64,000 nt of DNA from Echinicola salinicaeni (GTDB lineage Bacteria; Bacteroidota; Bacteroidia; Cytophagales; Cyclobacteriaceae): positions 248,001 through 312,000 of the forward strand of contig NZ_JACODZ010000001.1 in assembly GCF_014280965.1 (NCBI RefSeq), read 5' to 3'. Shown one piece after another: positions 7,175 through 16,056 of this stretch; position 1 is the stretch's first letter, and every line of letters starts with the position of its first letter. The notes beneath the pieces were generated by a model. It did no database searches. It was given only the letters and a program-made list of their open reading frames with translations, and had not been told where the DNA came from. A program made the position numbers and the translations under genes.

Positions 7175-9817
7175 TTATTGATAAGAAGCCTTATAGAAAG
7201 CTTCATATTCTGGGATGTCTTTTCTTTTGTTTAACTGTTGGAAGTTTTCTAATGAAATTACAAAACTACTCTTTTTTATTTCCTCTGATAAAGCTTGGGA
7301 CTTAAATTCTGTTAAGAACTTATTTCTATAATCCAATGCCTTGGCTGCATTCGAAAAAGGACTTACCAAAACAATAGAACGTTCCCTCGTAAAGGATAGG
7401 CTACCTGTTCTCAACCTAGAATTTGGATAATTTTTATTATGGAAATTTTCCATATCGGCAGTTAAATTTTTTGATTTATCTATTTGCTCAGGAGCTACTG
7501 CCAAGATAAATATATGTGTCTGGTTAGGATTTATTTTATAAATAGATTCTGTTTTAAGACTGTCTGTGCTTGTATCTTCTTCAAGTTGTTGATCTTGCCT
7601 AGCTAGTGAATCTGCAGCCGCTAGATTATTTTCATTGTCGGTCTTTTCAGTTTCTTTTTCGCCTGTTAAGGCAATAAGCATATTTCTTGCCATTTTTTCT
7701 AAATCGGCACTTTTGGTTGTGTTTATGTATTGTTCTAAACGTTTTTTATAAATTTTTTGATCGTCTATTTTCCCTGCTATCATTATATCAAGCAATAGTA
7801 ATTTGTCGGTTACCGAAGTCAGGGGGTAATTGTCCAAGGTGCTACGGATAATTTGACGAGACTGCATATAGTCATTTGCCTGATAGAGATCATAAGCTTT
7901 ACTATAATTGGCTGATGCATTTTTGTTGGCAATAGTGCCTGAGGATTTTTCTACAGGGTTATTGACTGACTTGGTGAAAGGAGATTCTGGGAATTCCTTG
8001 TTAAGCCTATTGGCATAATAGTCCGCATTACCACCTGTTTGCTCCTCAATAAGGTGTAAGGTATAATACGCTTCTGGTTTCTTATCTGAATCAGGATATT
8101 TTTGAATGAGATCATGTAAATATTCTCTCGCCATATCAGGTCTGGCTAAATCAAAAAACAATACCTTTCCTAGCTCAAAGTAAGCGCTTTCCAATTCATC
8201 ATTAAGCTTTGAAATGGCTTTTTCATCCTTTGGGATATTGGCTAATAGACTTTCCTTGGATGGGAGGGAAGAACTGATTTGTGTATTGGTATCTTGGGTT
8301 TTTACTGAGTCAATATTTGTATTCGTGTTCTCGATTCCAGATCCAGGTTGATATCCGCTGGATTTTCTTCTCCAGTCATCGGCAAGTGCCCTGTTTCCCC
8401 AGCTTTTGAAAAATTCAATTTCTCCTTGCTGAATAGCTGTTGGATTGTCAAAATAAAATGAGGCTGCAGATCCATTGCCCCCAAAGGCCAAAAGGTTATT
8501 GAAAATATTGGCGTTTCTTTTGTCTGTTTTTTTCTCTGCCTCGGCCAATAGCCTAGCTTCTTCCTTTTCCAGAAATTTATCAGCGATTTCTTCTTGTTGT
8601 TCTTGGCTCAATTTGCTTAATGCTATTAAACTGTCATTTTCTTGGATGATTTCATAATTGAAGGTGAAATTGTCCAAGACTTCTTTTTTGTTCATTAGGG
8701 CATTATAACTGTTGTCTGTCGGTTTGAAATTCTGTAATGCACTGTCCAGATAGTATTTTGATGATTGATAATCTTCTTTCTGATTGAAATATACTTCTGC
8801 TAGTTTCTGGTATATATAGCCTTTTTGCTTGTTGTTCTTTCCTTGCTCCTGTGCTGCTTTATGAAGGAGACGAATGGCTTCTTCAGTTTCATTTTGTTTT
8901 AATTCAAACAGGGCCTTCTCGTATAGCACTACATCCCTTAGGTCTATATTCTTTCTGTTTTTGTACAGGTCGTCGTAATAAGCGCGGACTTTTTTAAAGT
9001 CCTTGCTTTTTTCAAGTTCGGCAACTTGCTGTGAGTATAGCTGAGAGAAAAATGCTCTTTCGTAAGGAGGGTTGCCATCCATGGCATTTTGGTAATAGGA
9101 ATAGGCTTGTGCATCAAATCCAGCCCTTTGGTATAATTGCGCTAAAGTAAAATATAACCTAGAGGCCTCTTTCGAATCTGAGGTGTGTTCCAATGTTTTT
9201 TCCAGGGCAGCTATTAAGCCATCTGTTTCGTTCCTTATCTCATAATAATAGGCCAAGGTTTTATACAGGATCCTTTTGTTCTCTTTGCTGATCTCTTCTT
9301 CTTTGGATAGAAAATCAATTACATAAGCTGCATTGTCAAACTTTCGCTGATCGATAAATATCCGAAGAAGTTGTACAAGGGACCTGTGTCTGACCTCATC
9401 GTTTTCACTTTCTACGTTTAAGTATTTGAAGGTGTTTATGGCATCGTCTGTTTGGGCTTCATAATAATCTATGAGCCCAATGAGGTAATAACTGTCATCC
9501 ACCCAGTTACTGATCCTGTGCCAATCAATTGCCTTGGCTGCCAATTCCCTCGCTTCCTCCAAAGTTTCTTCATTTTTATCAACTGTTGCACTATCGATTG
9601 GTAAAAAAACAGGGAGTACTTGGCTATAATCTTCTTGGTAAGCATCCGAAAAACTTTTTTCAGCTTCATCAATTTTTTCCTTTGCAAGGAAATAGGCGTT
9701 GAAATGCGCCGTTACATTGTGGTACAAGCGGTTGGTAAAAGTGTCTTTTTGAGAGGAGCACCCAATGGCCATGATAATTAAAAAGATGAATAAATAGGAA
9801 TGATTTCTCACTTTCAC
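7175..9817 (-). CDS. sprE: SprE/PorW-type TPR lipoprotein of the type IX secretion system
   Basis: A long exported lipoprotein of about 880 residues. The N-terminus has a hydrophobic signal ending in a lipobox (IIMAIGC), followed by DTFTNRLYHNVTAHFNAYF, a stretch I recognise as typical of SprE/PorW. The rest is mostly helical with repeated TPR-like units. An acidic, low-complexity region and short repeats near the C-terminus suggest a flexible tail. In characterised species SprE/PorW is needed for type IX secretion and links the motor to the outer-membrane complex, which fits the gldLMN genes nearby. There is no ATG before the signal peptide; I use the GTG at 9817, but a TTG at 9844 or GTG at 9811 are alternatives. 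Confidence 0.85.
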   Translation of the reverse strand: MKVRNHSYLFIFLIIMAIGCSSQKDTFTNRLYHNVTAHFNAYFLAKEKIDEAEKSFSDAYQEDYSQVLPVFLPIDSATVDKNEETLEEARELAAKAIDWHRISNWVDDSYYLIGLIDYYEAQTDDAINTFKYLNVESENDEVRHRSLVQLLRIFIDQRKFDNAAYVIDFLSKEEEISKENKRILYKTLAYYYEIRNETDGLIAALEKTLEHTSDSKEASRLYFTLAQLYQRAGFDAQAYSYYQNAMDGNPPYERAFFSQLYSQQVAELEKSKDFKKVRAYYDDLYKNRKNIDLRDVVLYEKALFELKQNETEEAIRLLHKAAQEQGKNNKQKGYIYQKLAEVYFNQKEDYQSSKYYLDSALQNFKPTDNSYNALMNKKEVLDNFTFNYEIIQENDSLIALSKLSQEQQEEIADKFLEKEEARLLAEAEKKTDKRNANIFNNLLAFGGNGSAASFYFDNPTAIQQGEIEFFKSWGNRALADDWRRKSSGYQPGSGIENTNTNIDSVKTQDTNTQISSSLPSKESLLANIPKDEKAISKLNDELESAYFELGKVLFFDLARPDMAREYLHDLIQKYPDSDKKPEAYYTLHLIEEQTGGNADYYANRLNKEFPESPFTKSVNNPVEKSSGTIANKNASANYSKAYDLYQANDYMQSRQIIRSTLDNYPLTSVTDKLLLLDIMIAGKIDDQKIYKKRLEQYINTTKSADLEKMARNMLIALTGEKETEKTDNENNLAAADSLARQDQQLEEDTSTDSLKTESIYKINPNQTHIFILAVAPEQIDKSKNLTADMENFHNKNYPNSRLRTGSLSFTRERSIVLVSPFSNAAKALDYRNKFLTEFKSQALSEEIKKSSFVISLENFQQLNKRKDIPEYEAFYKASYQ

Positions 9818-9890
9818 ATTTTCATTATTGTTATAAAATCCCAAATTAGTGCTTTTGAATCAATAATGTAAACGCTACGGTTTAATATTA

Positions 9891-9898
9891 TATTTTTG
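9891..9898 (+). promoter_or_regulatory. -7 promoter box before the M23 peptidase gene
   Basis: TATTTTTG is an exact TAnnTTTG match 31 bases before the TTG start of the peptidase gene, in the short divergent gap with sprE. No good -33 TTG at normal spacing is seen. Confidence 0.45.
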
Positions 9899-9929
9899 TA
9901 ACTTAATAAACTGGGAAAATAACGAACTC

Positions 9930-10814
9930 TTGAGCCTACAACAGAAGATTAGAAAATGGATTGATGATAAGTACCTCTTTGTGATAAGAAGGGAAGAGGA
10001 CTTTTCAGTGATCACTTCTTTAAGTATCAATAAGGTTAAATTTGGTTTTATCCTTGTTTTTACCTTATTATGCTTTTTCCTTATTTCTTTGATTATGACC
10101 AAAACCATTTTGGCTAGTTGGTTTGATCCGGGATATCAGGAGTCGGAAAATATGAAAAAGATTTTTGCCCTTTCTCAAACTGTTGATTCATTGATGCTAG
10201 AGTCAGCGGCAAAGGATAAATACATAAAAAATATTCAACAGATTATTGCTGGAGAATATGTTTCTGATTCATCAGTTGTTGCCAATGATGATTCGGTAAA
10301 TCAAAATAGTATAGCTTTCAGCACCCCAAGGGATGAGGATTTGTTTAAAAAGGGAGAGGCTTCAAAAAAGGTGATAGAAGAATTTGAAGCGATGCCCCCT
10401 GGAGAGGGGAGTTTTGAGCGAATTTCCAATAGCTCTTTTACAGAGACTTATTTTTTCTCTCCGCTAAAGGGTGTAGTGACAAGTAGTTTTGATCTGACCG
10501 AGGATCATTATGGAGTGGACTTGGTGTCAGAGGAAAATGAACCTGTAAAATCAGTGGCAGATGGGACGGTGATCATTGCCAGCTGGACACTGGAAACAGG
10601 TTATGTGATCGGAATACAGCATTCGAACGAATTGATTTCAATATATAAGCATAATTCGGTATTATTGAAGTCAGTCGGTGAACCGGTAAGTGGTGGCGAA
10701 GTCATATCTGTGGTGGGTAATACAGGAGAGCAAACTACAGGCCAGCACTTACATTTTGAACTATGGTATAAAGGAAATCCTTTAAATCCACAAGAATTTA
10801 TAACCTTCGATTAA
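9930..10814 (+). CDS. Membrane-anchored M23 (LytM) metallopeptidase
   Basis: A 294-residue protein with a cytoplasmic start, one membrane helix (about residues 36-56), a linker, and a C-terminal M23 endopeptidase domain. The zinc and catalytic motifs are intact: HxxxD at His193/Asp197 and HxH at His273/His275. It should cleave peptidoglycan cross-bridges in the periplasm. It begins with TTG; the start is supported by the promoter box just upstream and the N-terminal MSLQQKIRKW. The bactofilin gene starts two bases after its stop, a pairing known from several phyla where bactofilin scaffolds and M23 peptidases shape the cell. Confidence 0.9.
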   Translation: MSLQQKIRKWIDDKYLFVIRREEDFSVITSLSINKVKFGFILVFTLLCFFLISLIMTKTILASWFDPGYQESENMKKIFALSQTVDSLMLESAAKDKYIKNIQQIIAGEYVSDSSVVANDDSVNQNSIAFSTPRDEDLFKKGEASKKVIEEFEAMPPGEGSFERISNSSFTETYFFSPLKGVVTSSFDLTEDHYGVDLVSEENEPVKSVADGTVIIASWTLETGYVIGIQHSNELISIYKHNSVLLKSVGEPVSGGEVISVVGNTGEQTTGQHLHFELWYKGNPLNPQEFITFD

Positions 10815-10816
10815 AT

Positions 10817-11272
10817 ATGTTTACTAAAGGAGAAGAAAAAAAATCAGTTGCGGAGATGGTGAACTCCAGCAATGTCATTGCCAAAGAAACCACCATTAAA
10901 GGGGATATCATCACCTTTGGAAATATTAGAATTGAGGGCACGGTAGAAGGGACCCTGAATTCTAAAACTAAAATTGTTATTGGCGAATCGGCACTTTTGG
11001 AAGGTAATGTAGAGACTAAGGAGGCTGAGATAGCAGGTCGAATAGTTGGGACTATAAAATGTACAGAGATTTTGTATTTGAAAAAATCAGCAGTTATTGA
11101 TGGAGATATCTATACGAAGAAGCTGATTATAGAAAATGGAGCTGTATTCAATGGAATCTGTAAGATGAACGAAATGGAATCTTCTGATAATTCCAACACC
11201 TTAAAAAAGAATGGTGTGGCTAATGATGAAAAAGCAGGAGCAAAAAAAGGAAAAGAAGTTGTCGCAGGATAA
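10817..11272 (+). CDS. Bactofilin (polymer-forming cytoskeletal protein)
   Basis: A 151-residue protein whose central ~100 residues form the repeating beta-helix pattern of bactofilins (IKGDI, IEGTVEGTL, LLEGNV, IAGRIVGTI, VIDGDI), flanked by short charged tails. Bactofilins polymerise without nucleotide at the membrane and organise cell-wall enzymes. It follows the M23 peptidase by two bases, and its 3' end overlaps the next gene, atpZ, so the cell-shape pair is translationally linked to the ATP synthase cluster. Confidence 0.92.
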   Translation: MFTKGEEKKSVAEMVNSSNVIAKETTIKGDIITFGNIRIEGTVEGTLNSKTKIVIGESALLEGNVETKEAEIAGRIVGTIKCTEILYLKKSAVIDGDIYTKKLIIENGAVFNGICKMNEMESSDNSNTLKKNGVANDEKAGAKKGKEVVAG

Positions 11273-11462
11273 TTATCCTGAGTACGTTAAATATATCGGC
11301 CTAGCCTTTCAGATGTGTGCCATAATAGGTTTTGGCACTTGGCTAGGCTTGAAGGTGCAAGAGAAAAGCCAAATAAAATTCCCTGTTTGGCTTCTTCTTT
11401 TTTGTTTTGTGTCTATCGTCATTGCTTTTTACAGCTTATTTAAATCCATGAAACAGGATTAA
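11223..11462 (+). CDS. atpZ: AtpZ/AtpI-family ATP synthase accessory protein
   Basis: A small protein of about 79 residues with a basic start and two membrane helices in the AtpZ layout (YIGLAFQMCAIIGFGTWLGL, then a second helix). AtpZ/AtpI proteins help insert or assemble the c-ring. I choose the paired ATGs at 11223/11226, inside the end of the bactofilin gene (about 50 bases of overlap). An ATG at 11211 would add four residues. It is the first gene of the ATP synthase cluster, though a promoter-like box lies after it. Confidence 0.82.
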   Translation: MMKKQEQKKEKKLSQDNYPEYVKYIGLAFQMCAIIGFGTWLGLKVQEKSQIKFPVWLLLFCFVSIVIAFYSLFKSMKQD

Positions 11463-11486
11463 AGCGGAAAGCCCGAAATATTGTTT

Positions 11487-11494
11487 TATTTTTG
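11487..11494 (+). promoter_or_regulatory. -7 promoter box for the ATP synthase genes
   Basis: TATTTTTG matches TAnnTTTG exactly 23 bases before the next ATG. It could start a transcript from the 127-residue membrane protein gene through atpG. Confidence 0.45.
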
Positions 11495-11516
11495 CGGCCA
11501 ATAAAAATTAATAGAA

Positions 11517-11900
11517 ATGAGGTTTATTAAGTCGCATGTAGGGGCATTGGTGGTGCTAACCCTGTTTATTGTAGTTTTAACTTTGATACTACAATATTTC
11601 TTGCCCAACGTGATTCATCCTAGGGTTTGGCAGATTATTATTTTTTATTTTGTACTGATGTTGTTGAGTGGGCAGTTGATTCAATTCTTGCTAAAACAAT
11701 CAGAAGAAAATTCTGTAGCTATAACCTTGGGAGCTACTATTCTTAGGTTTTTGGCCAGTTTGATTTTTATTGCTATTGTGCTTTTCACAAAGTTGGATGC
11801 TAAGATTTTGTTTTTTGCTGACTTCTTTGTGATCTATTTGTTGTATTTGTTGTTTGATATATACAGCTTAATAACTAACTTGCGCCCTCATTCTAAGTAG
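11517..11900 (+). CDS. Small four-helix membrane protein in the atp cluster
   Basis: A 127-residue, very hydrophobic protein with four predicted membrane helices and short charged loops. Its position between atpZ and atpB is where many bacteria keep AtpI, a non-essential ATP synthase assembly factor. I infer a related accessory role, but see no diagnostic motif. It might equally be an unrelated membrane protein conserved in this cluster. Confidence 0.7.
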   Translation: MRFIKSHVGALVVLTLFIVVLTLILQYFLPNVIHPRVWQIIIFYFVLMLLSGQLIQFLLKQSEENSVAITLGATILRFLASLIFIAIVLFTKLDAKILFFADFFVIYLLYLLFDIYSLITNLRPHSK

Positions 11901-11919
11901 GTCTATAATAAATTAGTTG

Positions 11920-12942
11920 ATGTTTCGTAAGTTTCTGTGCATAAGCACCTTGTTATCAGTGTTTTTACTGGTAGTTTCAACTGCGACTTTTGCCTCTTCT
12001 GAGGAAGGCGGAGAAAATAAGACAGGTTTCATCATGCACCATATCAAGGATTCGCATGAGTGGCACTTTGCTACAATGGGGCATACCCATGTGACATTGC
12101 CTTTGCCTGTGATTATTTATTCAGCTGACCGTGGGCTTGAGTTTTATTCTTCTTCGGATTTTCAAGATCACGAGACGCATAAGTTCGGGGTTGAGCACAA
12201 TGGTTATTATATCAATGAACATGACAAGCTACATGCTGTAGATGAAAGTAGGTCTTATATTGATCTTTCGATAACTAAGAACGTGGCGATGCTAATAATA
12301 GTTCTTGCTGTTGTGTTTTTCTTAGTGTTTTCAGCTGTTAGAAATTACAAAAGAAATCCAAATGGGGCACCGAAAGGAATTGCTTCGTTTATAGAACCTT
12401 TGGTGTTGTTTGTGAGGGATGAAGTGGCTAAGCCAAATATTGGTCCCAAATACAAGAAATTTACACCATATTTATTGACTATATTTTTCTTTATCTGGAT
12501 TGGGAACTTGCTTGGCTTAGTGCCAGGTGCGGCCAACCTGACAGGTAATATTGCGGTGACAATGACCCTAGCCGTATTCACCTTTTTTGCTACCAACCTT
12601 AATGGAAACAAAGATTATTGGAAGCACGTGGTTGCCACTCCAGGTGTGCCATGGCCACTTCTTGCAGTAATTGTACCAGTAGAAATTATCGGTTTGTTTA
12701 CTAAGCCGTTTGCCTTGATGGTCCGACTTTTTGTTGCGATCACAGCGGGCCATATTGTAATCCTTAGTTTCATCGGTTTGATATTCGTTTTTGAATCTTA
12801 TGCCGTTGGTGTTGCGAGTACTGTGATGGTAGTGTTTATCAACTTGATTGAATTGTTGGTGGCGACCATTCAGGCTTATGTATTTACATTGTTCTCTGCC
12901 ATGTATATAGGTTCAGCGGTAGCAGAACATCATGATCATTAA
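11920..12942 (+). CDS. atpB: ATP synthase F0 subunit a
   Basis: This subunit forms the proton half-channels against the c-ring. The C-terminal ~220 residues carry the usual membrane helices, including the essential arginine in the segment FALMVRLFVAITAGHI. Compared with E. coli the protein has an N-terminal extension: a signal-peptide-like start, then about 100 His- and Asp-containing residues before the first conserved helix. That extension is common in Bacteroidota. A TTG three bases upstream is in frame, but the ATG at 11920 is the natural start. The C-terminus ends AEHHDH. Confidence 0.95.
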   Translation: MFRKFLCISTLLSVFLLVVSTATFASSEEGGENKTGFIMHHIKDSHEWHFATMGHTHVTLPLPVIIYSADRGLEFYSSSDFQDHETHKFGVEHNGYYINEHDKLHAVDESRSYIDLSITKNVAMLIIVLAVVFFLVFSAVRNYKRNPNGAPKGIASFIEPLVLFVRDEVAKPNIGPKYKKFTPYLLTIFFFIWIGNLLGLVPGAANLTGNIAVTMTLAVFTFFATNLNGNKDYWKHVVATPGVPWPLLAVIVPVEIIGLFTKPFALMVRLFVAITAGHIVILSFIGLIFVFESYAVGVASTVMVVFINLIELLVATIQAYVFTLFSAMYIGSAVAEHHDH

Positions 12943-12975
12943 ATTTCTTTGTTCAATTTATAAATAATAACACGT

Positions 12976-13233
12976 ATGTTAACTTCATTATTATTGACTG
13001 CTGGCATCGCCCTTTTGGGTGCTGGTATCGGTGCTGGAATTGTAGCGATAGGCGCAGGTCTTGGTATCGGTAGAATCGGTGGTCAGGCTATGGAAGGTAT
13101 TGCAAGACAACCTGAAGCAGCTGGTAAAATCCAAACTGCCATGTTGATTATTGCTGCCCTTATTGAAGTGGTTTCCCTATTTGCGGTAGTAGTTTGTCTA
13201 CTTATTGCTCTTAACGAGAACATCACTTTCTAA
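12976..13233 (+). CDS. atpE: ATP synthase F0 subunit c
   Basis: An 85-residue proteolipid with two membrane helices joined by the polar loop GIARQPEA. The first helix carries the Gly-rich packing motif and the second the ion-binding glutamate in [10 protein letters not shown]. The carboxylate is Glu without the Glu-Ser sodium signature, so proton use is expected. A strong hairpin follows before atpF, which may help raise atpE expression over its neighbours. Confidence 0.97.
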   Translation: MLTSLLLTAGIALLGAGIGAGIVAIGAGLGIGRIGGQAMEGIARQPEAAGKIQTAMLIIAALIEVVSLFAVVVCLLIALNENITF

Positions 13234-13247
13234 GAAGTACAAAGAAC

Positions 13248-13279
13248 GGGGGCAAATGTTAGGTTTGTCCCCTCCTTTT
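13248..13279 (+). ncRNA. Hairpin between atpE and atpF
   Basis: GGGGGCAAA (13248-13256) pairs with TTTGTCCCC (13264-13272) around a 7-base loop with one G-U pair, followed by TCCTTTT. It is too weak in T for a full terminator inside an operon. I read it as a partial terminator or an mRNA processing/stability element. Confidence 0.6.
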
Positions 13280-13314
13280 AAAATTTGGACAAAACAAATT
13301 AAAATTTAATATAG

Positions 13315-13809
13315 ATGGATCTTATAATTCCTGGTTCTGGATTAATCATTTGGCAAATTATTGGTTTTGGGATTTTATTGATTATCCTAGGTAAATTTGC
13401 GTGGAAACCAATTCTTTCGGCTCTAGAAGAGCGTGAAAGTGCCATCGAGGGAGCTCTTAAGGCTGCGGAAAATGCCAGAAATGAAATGGCTAACCTTAAA
13501 GCTGAAAATGAAAAATTGCTTCAGGAAGCAAGGCTTGAAAGGGATCAGATTTTAAAAACTGCTAATGAAACTTCTGCTAAGCTAATCGAGCAGGCAAAAG
13601 AAGAAGCTTCTACTGCAGGTGCAAAAATGATCGAAGATGCTAAAGCGGTAATTGAAACAGAGAAAAAAGCAGCTTTGACCGAAGTAAAGAACCAAGTGGC
13701 TTCTTTGGCTTTGGACGTAACAGAGAAATTGTTGCGTAAAAAACTAGATACTGAAAAAGAGCAAAAAGAGTTGGTAGAGGAGTTTGTAAAAGATCTTAAG
13801 TTAAATTAA
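13315..13809 (+). CDS. atpF: ATP synthase F0 subunit b
   Basis: A 164-residue stator subunit: one N-terminal membrane helix (about residues 6-26) then a long charged helix rich in Ala, Glu and Lys that forms the peripheral stalk. Length and composition are normal. It lies between the atpE hairpin and atpH, ten bases before the latter. Confidence 0.95.
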   Translation: MDLIIPGSGLIIWQIIGFGILLIILGKFAWKPILSALEERESAIEGALKAAENARNEMANLKAENEKLLQEARLERDQILKTANETSAKLIEQAKEEASTAGAKMIEDAKAVIETEKKAALTEVKNQVASLALDVTEKLLRKKLDTEKEQKELVEEFVKDLKLN

Positions 13810-13818
13810 CCAAAGAAA

Positions 13819-14379
13819 ATGTCAGCAAAAAGAGTCGCTTCTCGATATGCCAAGTCTTTGATAGAATTGGCAGTAGAAAAAGGAGTACTTGAAGAAGTAC
13901 ACCAAGACATGCAACAACTTCTTTCTTTGGTTGGGTCAAGTAGGGATTTTGGACTTTTATTGAAGAGTCCAATCCATAAATCTGAACTTAAGCTTAAGGT
14001 TATTAAGGAGTTGTTTTCAAAATCAGCCCAAGAGCTAACTTTGTCTTTTTATACCATACTGTCTAAAAAGAACAGGGAAAATCTATTGCCAGAGATCGCA
14101 ACTGAATACCATGAGCAATACAATGATCATAAGGATATACAAGTTGCCGATCTTACAACCACTTTTAAGATAGATGATTCGATGAGAAAGCAATTCGAAG
14201 CAGCTGTCAAAGAGATCTCCGGAAGGAGTAAAGTGGAGTTGGTAGAAAAGATCGATAAAGATATAATAGGAGGGTTTGTGTTGAAAGTCAATGATCGTCA
14301 GTTGGATGAAACCATGGCTAGTAAACTTAAGGCACTTCGACTTGAGTTTTCGAATAATCATTTCGAAAAACAGTTTTAA
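13819..14379 (+). CDS. atpH: ATP synthase F1 subunit delta
   Basis: A 186-residue OSCP/delta subunit linking the b stalk to the alpha3beta3 head. The N-terminal region (RVASRYAKSLIELAVEKG) is a typical helical bundle start. The C-terminal segment IIGGFVLKVNDRQLDET matches the conserved end of the family. It is in tight operon order between atpF and atpA. Confidence 0.95.
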   Translation: MSAKRVASRYAKSLIELAVEKGVLEEVHQDMQQLLSLVGSSRDFGLLLKSPIHKSELKLKVIKELFSKSAQELTLSFYTILSKKNRENLLPEIATEYHEQYNDHKDIQVADLTTTFKIDDSMRKQFEAAVKEISGRSKVELVEKIDKDIIGGFVLKVNDRQLDETMASKLKALRLEFSNNHFEKQF

Positions 14380-14416
14380 AAATAACATAGCAAAAACAAT
14401 ATAACTATATTCAAGA

Positions 14417-15994
14417 ATGGCAGAAGTAAGACCTGATGAAGTTTCGGCGATATTGAGAGAACAACTCTCTGGCGCTAAAACTGAAGCTGAACTGGAAGAA
14501 GTAGGTACCGTCCTACAAGTTGGTGATGGTGTAGCCAGAATTTACGGACTATCAAAAGCCCAATCTGGTGAGTTGCTTGAGTTTGATAGTGGACTTAAAG
14601 CAATGGTACTTAACCTAGAAGAAGACAATGTTGGTGCAGTACTTTTCGGTGACTCTAAGGGAGTTAAAGAAGGTGATACTGTAAAAAGAACCAAGCAAAT
14701 TGCCTCTATCAAAGTAGGTGAAGGCATGTTGGGTAGAGTAGTAGATACTCTTGGTCAGCCAATTGACGGAAAAGGACCATTGGAAGGTGATCTATATGAT
14801 ATGCCTTTGGAACGTAAGGCTCCTGGTGTAATCTATCGTCAGCCGGTTAATGAGCCACTTCAGACAGGTATCAAATCGATCGATGCCATGATTCCAATCG
14901 GAAGAGGGCAGAGAGAATTGATTATTGGTGACCGTCAGACAGGTAAGACTGCTGTAGCCATCGATACCATTCTTAACCAAAAAGAATTTTATGATAAAGG
15001 TGAGGCTGTATTCTGTATTTATGTAGCCATAGGTCAGAAGGCTTCTACAGTAGCAGGTGTTGTTGCTGCTTTGGAAAAAGGCGGTGCCCTACCGTACACA
15101 GTAGTAGTTTCTGCTTCTGCAGCTGATCCAGCTCCGATGCAGTTCTTTGCGCCATTTACTGGTGCTGCTATTGGTGAGTTCTTCAGAGATACAGGACGTC
15201 CTGCTTTGGTTGTTTATGATGACCTTTCTAAGCAAGCCGTAGCTTATCGTGAAGTATCTCTACTTCTAAGAAGACCTCCAGGACGTGAAGCATATCCTGG
15301 TGATGTATTCTACCTTCACTCAAGATTATTAGAGAGAGCAGCGAAAGTGAATTCTTCGGATGCTATCGCAAAAGAAATGAACGATCTTCCTGAGTCTATC
15401 AAGCCATTGGTAAAAGGTGGTGGATCTTTGACTGCCCTTCCAATTATTGAAACTCAAGCAGGTGACGTTTCAGCCTATATACCTACCAATGTGATCTCTA
15501 TTACTGATGGTCAGATTTTCTTGGAAACCAACTTGTTTAATGCTGGTATCCGCCCTGCTATTAACGTTGGTATTTCCGTGTCAAGGGTAGGAGGTAATGC
15601 TCAGATCAAATCAATGAAAAAGGTTTCTGGTACGCTTAAGCTTGACCAGGCTCAGTTCCGTGAACTGGAAGCATTTGCTAAGTTTGGTTCTGACCTTGAT
15701 GCAACTACCAAGAGAACTATTGAGAGAGGTCGTAGAAACCAGGAGATTTTGAAACAAAATCAATACTCTCCAGTGAGAGTAGAACTTCAAGCAGCCATTA
15801 TTTACGCTTCTACGAAAGGATTGATGGATGCTGTACCAGTTGAAAGAGCTAGAGAATTTGAAAAAGAATTCTATAACCTATTGACAAGCCAGTATCAAGA
15901 TTCATTGACAGCTTTGAAAAAAGGTGACTTGGATACCGCTGGTAAGTTGTTGGAAAAAGCAGCAAAAGAACTTACACCTAAGTACGCAAAATAA
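14417..15994 (+). CDS. atpA: ATP synthase F1 subunit alpha
   Basis: A 525-residue nucleotide-binding subunit of the F1 head. The P-loop GDRQTGKT is at residues 171-178. The segment [16 protein letters not shown] with the conserved interface arginine and the C-terminal helical domain are all present, so the gene is full length. It is followed by a 12-bp hairpin before atpG. In this lineage atpD and atpC usually sit in a separate cluster, consistent with their absence after atpG. Confidence 0.98.
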   Translation: MAEVRPDEVSAILREQLSGAKTEAELEEVGTVLQVGDGVARIYGLSKAQSGELLEFDSGLKAMVLNLEEDNVGAVLFGDSKGVKEGDTVKRTKQIASIKVGEGMLGRVVDTLGQPIDGKGPLEGDLYDMPLERKAPGVIYRQPVNEPLQTGIKSIDAMIPIGRGQRELIIGDRQTGKTAVAIDTILNQKEFYDKGEAVFCIYVAIGQKASTVAGVVAALEKGGALPYTVVVSASAADPAPMQFFAPFTGAAIGEFFRDTGRPALVVYDDLSKQAVAYREVSLLLRRPPGREAYPGDVFYLHSRLLERAAKVNSSDAIAKEMNDLPESIKPLVKGGGSLTALPIIETQAGDVSAYIPTNVISITDGQIFLETNLFNAGIRPAINVGISVSRVGGNAQIKSMKKVSGTLKLDQAQFRELEAFAKFGSDLDATTKRTIERGRRNQEILKQNQYSPVRVELQAAIIYASTKGLMDAVPVERAREFEKEFYNLLTSQYQDSLTALKKGDLDTAGKLLEKAAKELTPKYAK

Positions 15995-16003
15995 TTTATA
16001 TAT

Positions 16004-16031
16004 CCACTTCTCTATTCAGATAGGGAAGTGG
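16004..16031 (+). ncRNA. Hairpin between atpA and atpG
   Basis: A 12-bp stem (16004-16015 with 16020-16031) has one G-U pair, a TCAG tetraloop and no T-run after it. It lies in the 62-base gap between the two genes. Most likely it is an mRNA stability or processing element rather than a terminator. Confidence 0.6.
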
Positions 16032-16056
16032 AATCCTATATTCTCTATTAGTAAAT

